The notes under the pieces: model-generated
Database searches by the model: none
What the model saw: only the letters and a program-made list of their open reading frames with translations
What the model was told of the DNA's origin: nothing
Assembly (NCBI GenBank): GCA_910585005.1
Contig: CAJUCN010000008.1
Coordinates: forward strand, 62,001-126,000
Length of the DNA: 64,000 nucleotides
Direction of reading: 5' to 3'
Source: an uncultured Lachnospiraceae bacterium
GTDB lineage: Bacteria > Bacillota > Clostridia > Lachnospirales > Lachnospiraceae
Shown here: positions 1-7,545 of the stretch, in pieces
Layout: each line of letters starts with the position of its first letter
Position numbering within the stretch: position 1 is the stretch's first letter
Program-made: the position numbers and the translations under genes

Positions 1-2
1 GC

Positions 3-179
3 GCGCTGGCAATCATTGCCCTTATGGTGGTCAACAACGTCTATCTGTCTTATGTGATTGCTGGCATCTGCATATATATTGGGATTTCCGGCGTGTTGCT
101 TACGGCAGTGGGGGTAAAAAGGGCAAACTTCAAAGAGGAGTTGGCAATCCATGTTGAGAAAAGGGGTGCATTGGCATGA
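3..179 (+). CDS. C-terminal end of a membrane protein (5' end outside window)
   Basis: An open frame enters from the left edge and codes 58 residues before a TGA at 177-179. The visible part contains a hydrophobic stretch of about 35 residues, consistent with one or two membrane segments, and then a short charged tail ending EKRGALA. The stop overlaps the next start (ATGA), so the two genes are probably translated together. Too little is visible to assign a family. It may be the regulated partner of the zinc-ribbon membrane protein that follows. Confidence 0.6.
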   Translation, partial: ALAIIALMVVNNVYLSYVIAGICIYIGISGVLLTAVGVKRANFKEELAIHVEKRGALA

Positions 180-1069
180 AACAAACAAATAATAAAAAAT
201 TTTTATTCTATCTTGGTATTTTGGCAGTCATACTGTTAGTCTCTTTGCGGTTTGGCTTGTATTTTTTGAAAATTGGCGGCTTTAGCGGTCTTTCGGTTTG
301 GCTCCCTGTCTTGCTTTTGGGCTGTATTGTGTTTGCCTTTGGCACATCGGCTTTCTTTGGGGCATGGGTGTACCGGGACTGTAAAATGCGGAGCGATGAC
401 CCATTTTTATGGGCGGCGGTGGTTTTCATTGCTACGCCCTTTGTGGGATTGCTGATTTATTTCCTGCGCCGTCCGGAAGTCAAAAGGGCTTGCCCGGCCT
501 GCAGCCATCGGATCTCGTTAAAGGCAAAATATTGTGAAAAATGTGGGACACAGGTTGAAAATAAGGAGGATGATGATATGGTACTAAGACAAAACACTCG
601 GGATTTACGGTTTTTATTTGCGGGAACAATCAGCATGGTGTTGATGCTGCTATGCCTTTTTGGTTTTATGGCCAGTGTTTTTACAGGAGATGGCGTAAAC
701 ACGGATGTTACTTCCAATGAGCGGGTTTGGAACCTTGGCGTCATCAACATGAATAGCAGCAGTTACAACGGCGGCATCTGGAAACTGGATTTTCAAAGCG
801 CCAGCAATGGATTTATCAAGGAGCAGAATATGACGGTTGAAGATGCGAATTCCCAGGTTCTTTATGCTGACATTTCCTGTCAGACGGTGCCGGAAGGCGC
901 AACGCTGGTTTTATGGCTGGTGCAGGGAGATGTAGCGGAGTCCGTTGATGTAACCAACCTTTCCAAACCGCTGGAATACCCTTTGGGTGCATTTCAAAAT
1001 GGAAAAGTCTGTGTAAGGCTTCAGATCAATGGTGTAGAAGATACCGTTTCAGAAATATATGTTCGGTGA
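176..1069 (+). CDS. Membrane protein with PLDc_N-like segment and zinc ribbon
   Basis: A 297-residue protein of unknown role. The N-terminal third has about three hydrophobic segments. The last two carry an AWVYRDCKMR...GLLIYFLRRPE pattern, as in small PLDc_N-like membrane proteins that precede a zinc ribbon. A four-cysteine ribbon follows near residues 105-125 (CPAC...CEKC), then another transmembrane helix near 145-170 and a C-terminal domain of about 125 residues, probably extracytoplasmic. It overlaps the upstream membrane gene by 4 nt, so they are likely one operon. The next gene downstream is a degraded two-component system. The function is not recognised; a membrane stress or envelope role would be a guess. 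Confidence 0.75.
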   Translation: MKQTNNKKFLFYLGILAVILLVSLRFGLYFLKIGGFSGLSVWLPVLLLGCIVFAFGTSAFFGAWVYRDCKMRSDDPFLWAAVVFIATPFVGLLIYFLRRPEVKRACPACSHRISLKAKYCEKCGTQVENKEDDDMVLRQNTRDLRFLFAGTISMVLMLLCLFGFMASVFTGDGVNTDVTSNERVWNLGVINMNSSSYNGGIWKLDFQSASNGFIKEQNMTVEDANSQVLYADISCQTVPEGATLVLWLVQGDVAESVDVTNLSKPLEYPLGAFQNGKVCVRLQINGVEDTVSEIYVR

Positions 1070-1156
1070 TAACGGTAAGAGCCACTTTACGATTTCGGGG
1101 TGTTAAGTTACAATAATGCTGTATCAATGATGCGGTAAAATAAAGGTGGCGGATTT

Positions 1157-1720
1157 ATGTTTAAGATTTTAGTGGTGGAGGATGACCTTCCCTTAAGTGC
1201 GGGGCTGCCGGTAATCTTTTTGACTGCAAATGACCTGGAAGAAGATGTGATAGGTGGTTTTGATCTGGGAGCAGATGACTATATTACCAAACCCTTTAAC
1301 ACGGAGATTCTGATGCGCCGCCTGGAGGTTGCACTGCGGCGTAACCACCCGCCTGTAAAAACATTGGCGGATCGTTACGATGACGGTTTCCTTTGCCTGG
1401 ACTTTGGCGCTCTTATTGCGATCCGGAACGGTGAAAAGCTGGCGATCACCCCTAATGAGTATAAAATACTCCGGCACTTGACCGCCAGCCCGGGCAATCT
1501 TGTAACCCGGCAGATCTTGCTGGAAAAGCTGTGGGACTGTGAGGGGAACTACATTGACGACCATACGCTTACCGTGACTATGAACCGGCTGCGGGCGAAG
1601 ATTGAAGAGGCAGAGCATTGCCGCATCCGCACGGTCAGGGGAATGGGGTATATCTGGACAGGAACCAATCTTGAGGAAAGCGCCGGGGGCAGTGCATGTG
1701 GCATGGAGGAAAGGGCATGA
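1157..1720 (+). pseudogene. OmpR-family response regulator with the phosphoacceptor part of the receiver deleted
   Basis: 187 residues against the usual 220-230. The start is normal (MFKILVVEDD, acidic pair at 9-10), but the text then jumps at about residue 15 to the beta-4 segment (PVIFLTAND, residues 18-26) and continues with the conserved lysine (K45 in YITKPF). About 60 residues are missing, including the strand with the phosphoaccepting Asp. The winged-helix DNA-binding domain (about residues 75-170, ending VRGMGYIW) is intact and the frame is kept. It cannot be phosphorylated normally. Either it is a dying gene, or it is now a constitutive DNA-binding protein. The truncated kinase gene starts in its stop codon (ATGA overlap). 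Confidence 0.8.
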
Positions 1721-1824
1721 GAAAAATTAGATACAGGTCAATACCAGTAAGCGCCATACTGGCAGCCATAGCAATTTTGACCATTCTTTTGGGCATACTG
1801 TGGGAGGGGATCCCGCCTGCTTAA
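1717..1824 (+). pseudogene. N-terminal remnant of a sensor histidine kinase
   Basis: This is a 35-residue frame that starts ATGA-overlapped with the response regulator stop, as kinase genes do in such pairs. It reads MRKIRYRSIPVSAILAAIAI and continues through one hydrophobic segment, typical of the first membrane helix of a sensor kinase. It then ends abruptly at TAA where the sequence becomes the end of an ABC ATPase in another frame. The rest of the kinase is gone. It is too short for an independent call, so the assignment rests on its position. Confidence 0.55.
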
Positions 1825-1936
1825 AACGACGAGCCGGGAATTTCATCAGACTATTATAATGATTACCCATAATCTGGATATCGCACAAATGGCTGACCGT
1901 GTGATACGGATAGAGGACGGGCGGATGGTATGTTAA
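1814..1936 (+). pseudogene. C-terminal remnant of an ABC transporter ATPase
   Basis: In a frame different from the kinase remnant, the sequence reads LLKTTSREFHQTIIMITHN followed by DIAQMADRVIRIEDGRMVC and a TAA at 1934-1936. That is the H-loop (ITHN) and the last strands of a MacB/SalX-type ABC ATPase. No start, Walker A, signature or Walker B is present. The junction with the kinase remnant lies at about 1810-1817, so one deletion removed most of the kinase and most of the ATPase. The last four bases (TTAA) also contain the stop of the convergent CPBP gene. Confidence 0.7.
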
Positions 1937-2631
1937 AAAACAAATATAGCATATCCAACCGAAATAACAATTAAGATTACCGCACTGACGGCCGAAAAAG
2001 CCTCAGACGGACTAACGGCAAAAACGCTCAGGGAATTAATGATCCCGTGGGTAAGGATGCAGGGGATCAGGCTTTTCCCCCGGTAAAATAAGACCGTAAA
2101 AAGAAAGCCGATGGCAACGGCATAGCAGATTTGAAGCAGGGTGGAAAAAAGTTCTGCACCGTTTAAAAGGTTCACAATATGGCCAATGCCAAAAGTTATG
2201 CTTGAAACCAGGACTGCCTGTCTGATGCTGGCCTTAAGGCAGAGCGCTTTGAATAAAAAGCCACGGAAAATGATCTCCTCAATGAATCCTACGCAAAGCA
2301 TACTGATCACATACAGGGCGCTTTCTAAGGGGGAGAATCGTAGCGTGATGCCGCCCCAAAGATTGCAGGATGCCAGAAAGAGAAGGGGGATGAAATATAG
2401 ATAGCTCTTTGCACTTCCCTGAAATTTACAAAGACCGTATTTCTCCATCAGATGGTTTTTTTGAATAAAGCGCCAAAGGAAAAGAACAAAGAGGATGCAT
2501 AACGGAACAGTCACAGATTTGACAATGCCGACAGAAGCCGAAAAGCTCTCGGCAGCGCTAAATAGAGTGACATAAAGAGTAATCCAGATTAGGGAAAAGG
2601 AAAGTTCATTTTTTGCATAGAATCGTTTCAT
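1933..2631 (-). CDS. CPBP family intramembrane metalloprotease
   Basis: A 232-residue polytopic membrane protein with about seven or eight hydrophobic segments. The family motifs are present in order: EEIIFRG (residues 118-124), FGIGH with the metal-ligand His at about 151, and HGIIN near 195. These make up the glutamate/histidine site of the CPBP (CAAX protease/bacteriocin-processing, also called Abi) family. A GGGAGAA ribosome-binding site precedes the start. It lies directly downstream of a TetR repressor gene on the same strand (29-nt gap), so the repressor probably controls it. In Bacillota such proteins are linked to bacteriocin self-immunity or peptide processing. The substrate cannot be told. 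Confidence 0.85.
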   Translation of the reverse strand: MKRFYAKNELSFSLIWITLYVTLFSAAESFSASVGIVKSVTVPLCILFVLFLWRFIQKNHLMEKYGLCKFQGSAKSYLYFIPLLFLASCNLWGGITLRFSPLESALYVISMLCVGFIEEIIFRGFLFKALCLKASIRQAVLVSSITFGIGHIVNLLNGAELFSTLLQICYAVAIGFLFTVLFYRGKSLIPCILTHGIINSLSVFAVSPSEAFSAVSAVILIVISVGYAIFVF

Positions 2632-2660
2632 TGTTTTGTTCTCCCTTTTTGATAAATAAT

Positions 2661-3233
2661 TTAGTTGCCGTTTTTAGCAGAGGCAGACACTGTTCCAAGA
2701 TATGTCTGTTTCAAACAGGATAAAATGGTGGTTTCATCATATTCCATGGCATTATTGGCAAGCATACTGGCATAGCCGTGCAGGAAAAGAAAGAGGGACA
2801 GGAAAATAGTTTTTGCTTGTTCCCTGTTTGACTGGGCAGTCTGTTGTATCATGGCAAGGATAGGCTTTAATTCTTTGGAACTGATCAGGTCAGAAAGGCT
2901 TTTTCCGGCAAACTTTCCAGATTGGAAGAGAAAGCGGAATAACTGCTGCTGTTCTTGGGCAAAACGGATATAACGAAGCCCAATTTCTAATAATGGGTGG
3001 TCACATTTCTCAATATCGTGGGTCAAATACCAGGAATGGTAGGCGTCTGACTCCTCATAAGCTGCTTTTTTAATTTCCTCTATTTTAGAAAAGTAATATA
3101 GTACCGGCTGGGTTGAACAGGAAAGTTTTTGGGCAATGGCCCGGGCATTGATATGTTCAAATCCTTCTGCCTTTGCAATCTCAAAGGCGGCGTGAACGAT
3201 CATTTCTTTCGTAATTTTAGGTTTGGGTGGCAT
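2661..3233 (-). CDS. TetR/AcrR family transcriptional regulator
   Basis: 190 residues from the chosen ATG at 3233 (MPPKPKITKEM), which has an AGGAG site about 11 nt upstream. An ATG at 3275 is in frame but lies inside the palindromic operator and lacks a ribosome-binding site. The first 50 residues form the TetR helix-turn-helix (ARAIAQKLSCSTQPVLYYFS); the remaining helical part is the ligand/dimer domain. It precedes the CPBP protease gene on the same strand and likely represses both genes through the inverted repeat overlapping its promoter. The ligand is unknown. Confidence 0.88.
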   Translation of the reverse strand: MPPKPKITKEMIVHAAFEIAKAEGFEHINARAIAQKLSCSTQPVLYYFSKIEEIKKAAYEESDAYHSWYLTHDIEKCDHPLLEIGLRYIRFAQEQQQLFRFLFQSGKFAGKSLSDLISSKELKPILAMIQQTAQSNREQAKTIFLSLFLFLHGYASMLANNAMEYDETTILSCLKQTYLGTVSASAKNGN

Positions 3234-3250
3234 TTCGATAGATTCTCCTG

Positions 3251-3286
3251 ATATATAATAAATGTTATATAACAATAATAATATAT
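3251..3286 (-). promoter_or_regulatory. Palindromic operator at the tetR-CPBP promoter
   Basis: Two 18-bp half-sites are centred between 3268 and 3269 around a perfect GTTATATAAC core (3264-3273). 15 of 18 positions match between the left arm and the reverse complement of the right arm. It lies immediately upstream of the tetR start at 3233, where an autoregulatory TetR operator is expected. The A+T richness also fits a -10 region. Binding is inferred. Confidence 0.6.
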
Positions 3287-3575
3287 CGACTTCTCTTATT
3301 TGTCAAGCAGCGTTTTTCAGGAATTGGGTGAGGCATGTCGGAAGAGAAGGAAAGATAGTGTTTATTAAATATTTATAAACGGATTGACGATATATGAGAA
3401 ATATGATACCTTTTATTTAAAGCATTATATTTCTACTTTCTTATGATACACATCTTAATGTTCTGAAGTCTTTTAGAAATCTCAATGCTTTGCTCACCTA
3501 ATTCACAGCAGAGGGATTTCCATATGGTTTCGGACGAAGTGAAAGCCCTCACATTTTTAAGGAGGTCTTTTCTTT
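3287..3575. other. 289-nt A+T-rich intergenic stretch
   Basis: No convincing gene is present. It contains an imperfect A+T-rich inverted repeat (GTTTATTAAATATTTATAAAC is 21 nt long, so only its ends GTTTAT and ATAAAC are cited) near 3360-3380 and a TTGACG near 3382 without a good -10 box at the right distance. AAGGAGG at 3559-3565 is the ribosome-binding site of the degraded Rpn gene. Confidence 0.4.
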
Positions 3576-3960
3576 ATGAAGGTATCGGAAGTAACTGCAA
3601 AACATACTTACAAAGCAAGTATGTTTGAAATGATTTTCAGCAACGAAAAGATGCGGTGGAACAGGCGATCAGCGAATGCATCAGGGAAGGGATCCTGGCG
3701 GATTTCCTTATGAAGAACAGGGCGGAGGCGAAGAAGATGAGCATCTACGAATATGATGAAGTGAAACATATGCGCCAGACAAGAGAAGAGGGATATGAAG
3801 ACGGGTATAACACCGGATTTGATAAGGATACGACAACGGTCAAGACCGGCTAAACCATCTGATCCTCAAATTATGTAATGCCGGACGTACGGAAGACTTG
3901 ATAAAGGCGGCTGGTGATAAAGCTTACCAGCAAAGCCTTTTTGAGGAATTTGGACTATAG
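3576..3960 (+). pseudogene. Rpn/PD-(D/E)XK family nuclease, internally deleted and frameshifted
   Basis: Three parts of one Rpn-family (recombination-promoting nuclease, PDDEXK-type transposase-like) gene remain in three frames. From ATG 3576 comes the family N-terminus (MKVSEVTAKHTYKASMFEMI). At about 3650 the frame switches straight to the C-terminal helix (VEQAISECIREGILADFL, then MRQTREEGYEDG). At about 3830-3845 it shifts again to the terminal tail (LILKLCNAGRTEDLIKAAGD ... LFEEFGL), which ends at TAG 3958-3960. Around 200 residues of the catalytic core are absent, so it cannot be active. The upstream ribosome-binding site is intact. Such genes are often multicopy, so the full-length source may be elsewhere in this genome. 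Confidence 0.75.
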
Positions 3961-4055
3961 GAATAACCGTTAGCTCCGAAGGGCGGCCTTGCGAATGGAT
4001 ACGGCGGAACCGTTGGTTGATCTGTCATTTCTAAACGGCCCTCTGCTAAGAAATA

Positions 4056-4100
4056 AATTCTACGTCGCCACGCTTTATCAGAGCGTGGCGACGTAGAATT
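4056..4100 (-). terminator. Perfect 19-bp hairpin downstream of the GH26 gene
   Basis: AATTCTACGTCGCCACGCT (4056-4074) and its exact reverse complement (4082-4100) flank a 7-nt loop. On the minus strand the stem is followed by TTATTTCTT, so it could terminate the GH29-GH26 operon, which ends at 4153. On the plus strand there is no T-tract. The perfect symmetry is more than a terminator needs, so a palindromic repeat element is the alternative. Confidence 0.55.
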
Positions 4101-4152
4101 CGTGATCCATCAAGTGTGCGTTAGTTAACGTCTCTACCCCAACGAAATGACC

Positions 4153-5121
4153 TTAGTAAAGTTCTGGTAATTGGTCTAATGTTATGGCATAAGGGCTGTT
4201 GTACATTTCTTTGAGTATTTCATAAGTATTGTAATTTTCACTGGTGCAGAATTCATGGGACCAGGTCATGTAGCTTGCCCAGCCTGTTTTTTCTTTTATA
4301 AGCGCTGCCGGAGAAGGGAGAGTACCGGTTTCGCCGATCAAGGTGATCTTTGGCTGGGATGTAATTTGGATAAGGTTTTGGTAATTGTCCCCCTGGCTTG
4401 TGTGTTCGTGGGCAGGGGAATAGATATCCATTGAAATGATATCCGTCACGTCATCGCCGGGATAACATTCAGCAACCGGGGAATTCCATACCCAGATCAG
4501 GTTATTTAATTTGTGGACATTGGTGTAGCGCTCATACATGATCCGCCACAGCTTTTTTAACGCATCAGGGCCTTTGCTGCCCCACCAGAACCAATCTCCA
4601 TCCCCTTCATGAAAGGGACGCCAAAGGATAGGGATCTGCTTCTCACAGAACGGGCGCAGCAGCCCGGCCATTACATCCATATCGGAAATAAGGGCAATGT
4701 TTTCCGGAGTGCCATCTATGACTGCTTTATCAGCATCAAAGTCCGTATAATCAGCATAAAAAGATTTTGCATGGCCATACAGGGGGGAGAACCAGTGCCA
4801 TGTGAAAGTGATAAGGCCTTTTTGGCCCGCCCATTCCCATGCTTTTTTTAATGTCCCATAGTTTTTAGCCACTTCATCCATACACGCTTTGTCTGTTTCA
4901 AAGTAATTGATGTTAGGTGAATAGGATAACAGCTCAAAACCCAGCAATGCAGGTTGTTTCCCGGTAATCGCTTTTATATGGTACAATTCCTCCTGATCCA
5001 TGGATTGGGTATGTTGTCCGGTAACGATCTTTTCGTAGGTAATATCGGAAAGATATTTCATAACATTCTTAACACATTGTTGTGCGTTTTTATTTTGTGG
5101 AAGATAGATTTTATCGCTCAT
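4153..5121 (-). CDS. Glycoside hydrolase family 26 (beta-mannan-active), cytoplasmic
   Basis: 322 residues from the ATG at 5121. An ATG six bases earlier (5127) overlaps the upstream stop, but AAAGG spaces correctly only for 5121. GH26 landmarks are the acid/base region WRPFHEGDGDWFWWG (Glu at about 172) and the nucleophile strand ITLIGETG (Glu at about 264). GH26 enzymes cleave beta-1,4-mannosidic bonds as mannanases or exo-acting mannobiohydrolases. There is no signal peptide, so it should act inside the cell on imported oligosaccharides. It follows the GH29 gene with overlapping ends, which makes one transcript, and its promoter carries the site shared with the sugar transporter operon. 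Exact specificity cannot be read from sequence. Confidence 0.85.
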   Translation of the reverse strand: MSDKIYLPQNKNAQQCVKNVMKYLSDITYEKIVTGQHTQSMDQEELYHIKAITGKQPALLGFELLSYSPNINYFETDKACMDEVAKNYGTLKKAWEWAGQKGLITFTWHWFSPLYGHAKSFYADYTDFDADKAVIDGTPENIALISDMDVMAGLLRPFCEKQIPILWRPFHEGDGDWFWWGSKGPDALKKLWRIMYERYTNVHKLNNLIWVWNSPVAECYPGDDVTDIISMDIYSPAHEHTSQGDNYQNLIQITSQPKITLIGETGTLPSPAALIKEKTGWASYMTWSHEFCTSENYNTYEILKEMYNSPYAITLDQLPELY

Positions 5122-5123
5122 AG

Positions 5124-6131
5124 TCATCCTTTCAGCCCGTTTTTGGCAATTCCAAGTTTTTCCGCTGCTTTATGCAGATAATATACATGATATTCCGGGA
5201 TCTTTCCCCGTCTGTCAGGGCCTACGTTTAGCAAAAGATTTGCATTTTTCTGTCTGGCCTTCTCATACCATCCTGCAATGGTAAAATGGGAAGGGTGAAG
5301 TACATCCTGGCCATGCCTGTAATACCAGTTAGGCGTTAATGTGTTACAATATTCTAATGGAAGAAACACCTTTTGTCCATCCGGTTTTATCCATGTCTGT
5401 CTGCTGTCTGCTTCGCATACTTTTTCCTGGTAAATGTAGTCGCAGCGTTCTGCAATCCGTAGATCTACAGGGAAATATCTGACGGCTCCTGGCCGGTCAC
5501 TGGAAGTATTGTTAGCGACAAGGCAGTCAGGCTGCAATTGGTGTATCATCTGATACAAGGTATCCCACTCCCAGACTTCCCCATGCTTTAGTCCTGAAGA
5601 GGGATCTGTTTCCCATGCGCTGTCATACATCCACTCTTTGGTGGGGTGTTCTTTATCCCATCCTCCGTCGAACCAAAGTTCCACAAGATCTCCGTATTGT
5701 GTTAAAAGCTCTTGAATCTGGTTTCGCATATAGGCGGCATATGTGGCATCCTCATGGTAAAGCGGGAAATTTCTGTCCCACAGGGCATAGTAAAGCCCAA
5801 CCTTTAAACCTTGTTTGCGGAATTCCCGTACAAATTCTCCAACCACGTCTACCTGGCAAGGGGAATTTTTGACAGAATATTCTGTAAAACGGCTGGGCCA
5901 TAAGCAAAAACCGTCAACATGCTTTGCCGTAAGAACTGCATAATTCATACCGCTTTCTTTTGCCAGTTTTGCCCATCCTGCAATATCCAGTTCTGTAGGG
6001 TCAAATCGTTCCGCCGGGAAACTTCCGCTCCCGCATTCATCAATGCCTTCAAATGTCGTCAGGCCAAAATGGATAAACATCCCGTATTTTAATGACATCC
6101 AGTCTTTTTGTGCTTGATTTGCCTGGGCCAT
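5124..6131 (-). CDS. Alpha-L-fucosidase, glycoside hydrolase family 29
   Basis: 335 residues from the ATG at 6131 (MAQANQAQKD), which is preceded by AGGAGG at 9 nt. A longer in-frame ATG at 6164 has no such site. Family features are SLKYGMFIHFGLTTFEG near the N-terminus, the AVLTAKHVDGFCLWPS block (residues 65-80) and the nucleophile motif ELWFDGGWD (Asp at about 155). A C-terminal NANLLLNVGPDRRG segment is also typical. There is no signal peptide, so it is cytoplasmic. It is the first gene of a two-gene operon with GH26. The pairing suggests a fucosylated or mixed oligosaccharide, but GH29 members vary in linkage and some cleave other 6-deoxy or related sugars. Confidence 0.88.
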   Translation of the reverse strand: MAQANQAQKDWMSLKYGMFIHFGLTTFEGIDECGSGSFPAERFDPTELDIAGWAKLAKESGMNYAVLTAKHVDGFCLWPSRFTEYSVKNSPCQVDVVGEFVREFRKQGLKVGLYYALWDRNFPLYHEDATYAAYMRNQIQELLTQYGDLVELWFDGGWDKEHPTKEWMYDSAWETDPSSGLKHGEVWEWDTLYQMIHQLQPDCLVANNTSSDRPGAVRYFPVDLRIAERCDYIYQEKVCEADSRQTWIKPDGQKVFLPLEYCNTLTPNWYYRHGQDVLHPSHFTIAGWYEKARQKNANLLLNVGPDRRGKIPEYHVYYLHKAAEKLGIAKNGLKG

Positions 6132-6182
6132 GATCCCATACCTCCTTAACCGTGTCATACACATACACGAACAATTTTCTCA

Positions 6183-6245
6183 ATTATAAGAAAGGGGAAG
6201 GAAAGATTCTTCCGCTTAATTGATATTTCCTTGTACTATATTGAC
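6183..6245 (-). promoter_or_regulatory. Promoter and putative AraC-type operator of the GH29-GH26 operon
   Basis: Read on the minus strand, GTCAATATAGT lies at 6245-6235, with a second half-site ATCAA starting exactly 21 bp further (6224-6220). A -10 hexamer TATAAT is at 6188-6183, 46 nt after the first motif. The -35 position reads AAGAAT, a poor match, so an activator is probably needed. The same motif, repeat period and 46-nt distance occur before the sugar transporter operon (7546-7608). Confidence 0.6.
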
Positions 6246-6261
6246 CACTGTAAAAATTTTA

Positions 6262-6290
6262 TGGGAAAATTTATAATTGTAGTGTATAAT
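6262..6290 (+). promoter_or_regulatory. Probable trpS promoter
   Basis: TATAAT at 6285-6290 is preceded directly by TG, with TGGGAA 17 nt upstream as a weak -35. A second TATAAT is at 6272-6277. The first in-frame ATG of the trpS frame (6289) overlaps this -10 box, so it cannot be the real start. Confidence 0.45.
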
Positions 6291-6345
6291 GAAGCAGAAA
6301 TATGAAATTTCCATAGAAGGACGACAGAAAGGAGCATGGAGTTAC

Positions 6346-7437
6346 ATGTCAAAAATAATTTTAACCGGAGACCGCCCCACCGGCCGCCTTCACGTCGGCC
6401 ATTACGTTGGTTCATTAAAAAGGCGGGTGGAGCTGCAAAATTCCGGTATCTACGATAAAATCTTTATTATGATCGCTGATGCACAGGCCCTTACGGACAA
6501 TGCGGAACAGCCGGAAAAGGTACGTCAGAATATTATCGAGGTGGCTTTGGATTATCTTTCCTGCGGGCTTGACCCGGAGAAGTCCACATTATTTATCCAA
6601 TCCCAGATTCCGGAACTTTGTGAATTATCCTTTTATTATATGAACCTGGTGACCGTTTCCCGGTTACAGAGGAACCCCACGGTGAAAGCTGAGATCCAGA
6701 TGCGGAATTTTGAGGCAAGCATTCCGGTTGGCTTTTTTACTTATCCTATCAGCCAGGCTGCCGACATTACGGCGTTTAAGGCGACCACCGTACCGGTAGG
6801 AGAAGACCAGCTTCCTATGCTGGAGCAGACCAAAGAGATTGTCCGTAAATTTAATTCCGTTTATGGGGATACGCTGGTAGAGCCGGATGTGCTGCTCCCA
6901 GGTAACAAAGCCTGTCTGCGTCTTCCGGGTATTGACGGCAAAGCCAAGATGAGTAAGTCGTTAAATAATTGTATTTATCTTTCTGATACGGAAGAGGATG
7001 TCCGCAAAAAAGTAATGTCCATGTTTACGGATCCCAACCATCTTCAAGTATCCGATCCAGGCAATGTGGATGGCAACCCGGTATTTATTTACCTGGATGC
7101 TTTCTGCAAGGATGAAATGTTTGCCAAGTACCTTCCTGAATATGCCAATTTAGATGAATTGAAAGCCCATTACACCCGGGGAGGTCTGGGGGACGTGAAG
7201 GTGAAGAAATTTTTAAATCATGTGCTCCAGGAAGAGCTTGCCCCTATCCGTGCTAGAAGAAAGGAATGGGAAAAGGATATTCCCGCGGTTTATGAGATTC
7301 TTCACAAGGGAAGCATTACAGCCAGGGAGGCCGCGGCAAGTACGTTAGATGATGTGAAAGAGGCAATGAAGATCAATTATTTTGATGACCATGCGCTGAT
7401 TGCTGAGCAGGCAAAGAAATATACGGAAGAAAAATAG
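6346..7437 (+). CDS. trpS: Tryptophanyl-tRNA synthetase
   Basis: 363 residues from ATG 6346 (MSKIILTGDRPTGRLH), which has AGGAG 11 nt upstream. The earlier in-frame ATG at 6289 falls on a -10 box. The class I synthetase signatures are present: the HIGH-like RPTGRLHVGHYVGS at residues 10-23 and KMSKS near residue 200. It charges tRNA-Trp in the cytoplasm. The gene is single, with its own promoter and a downstream terminator, and sits between the hydrolase and transporter operons of the glycan locus without an evident functional link. I see no T-box leader in the short 5' region. Confidence 0.95.
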   Translation: MSKIILTGDRPTGRLHVGHYVGSLKRRVELQNSGIYDKIFIMIADAQALTDNAEQPEKVRQNIIEVALDYLSCGLDPEKSTLFIQSQIPELCELSFYYMNLVTVSRLQRNPTVKAEIQMRNFEASIPVGFFTYPISQAADITAFKATTVPVGEDQLPMLEQTKEIVRKFNSVYGDTLVEPDVLLPGNKACLRLPGIDGKAKMSKSLNNCIYLSDTEEDVRKKVMSMFTDPNHLQVSDPGNVDGNPVFIYLDAFCKDEMFAKYLPEYANLDELKAHYTRGGLGDVKVKKFLNHVLQEELAPIRARRKEWEKDIPAVYEILHKGSITAREAAASTLDDVKEAMKINYFDDHALIAEQAKKYTEEK

Positions 7438-7452
7438 AACAGAAATTTAGGT

Positions 7453-7494
7453 AAAAGACCCTCAGGCAGCCTGGCCTTAGGGTCTTTTATTTTG
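7453..7494 (+). terminator. Rho-independent terminator after trpS
   Basis: AAAAGACCCT (7453-7462) pairs with AGGGTCTTTT (7479-7488), with a loop of 16 nt, followed by ATTTTGG. It lies 16 nt after the trpS stop and isolates trpS from the transporter operon. Confidence 0.85.
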
Positions 7495-7545
7495 GCAAAA
7501 AGGAAGGGGGCTGAATTGGAATAAAATACAAGGTGCACAAGGAAA

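Noticed and set aside
2141..2404. Plus-strand frame opposite the CPBP protease gene
   Set aside because: Antisense of a protein with intact catalytic motifs; no support as a gene.
3287..4152. Insertion sequence or transposon
   Set aside because: The PDDEXK-type remnant recalls a transposase, but there are no terminal inverted repeats or target duplications, and the long hairpin at 4056-4100 lies outside the remnant.
6246..6345. T-box leader for trpS
   Set aside because: The space from the probable promoter to the start is only about 55 nt and has no T-box sequence or terminator.
6289..6345. N-terminal extension of TrpS from ATG 6289
   Set aside because: That ATG overlaps the TATAAT of the likely promoter and has no ribosome-binding site. 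Synthetases of this family start close to the HIGH motif, as from ATG 6346.
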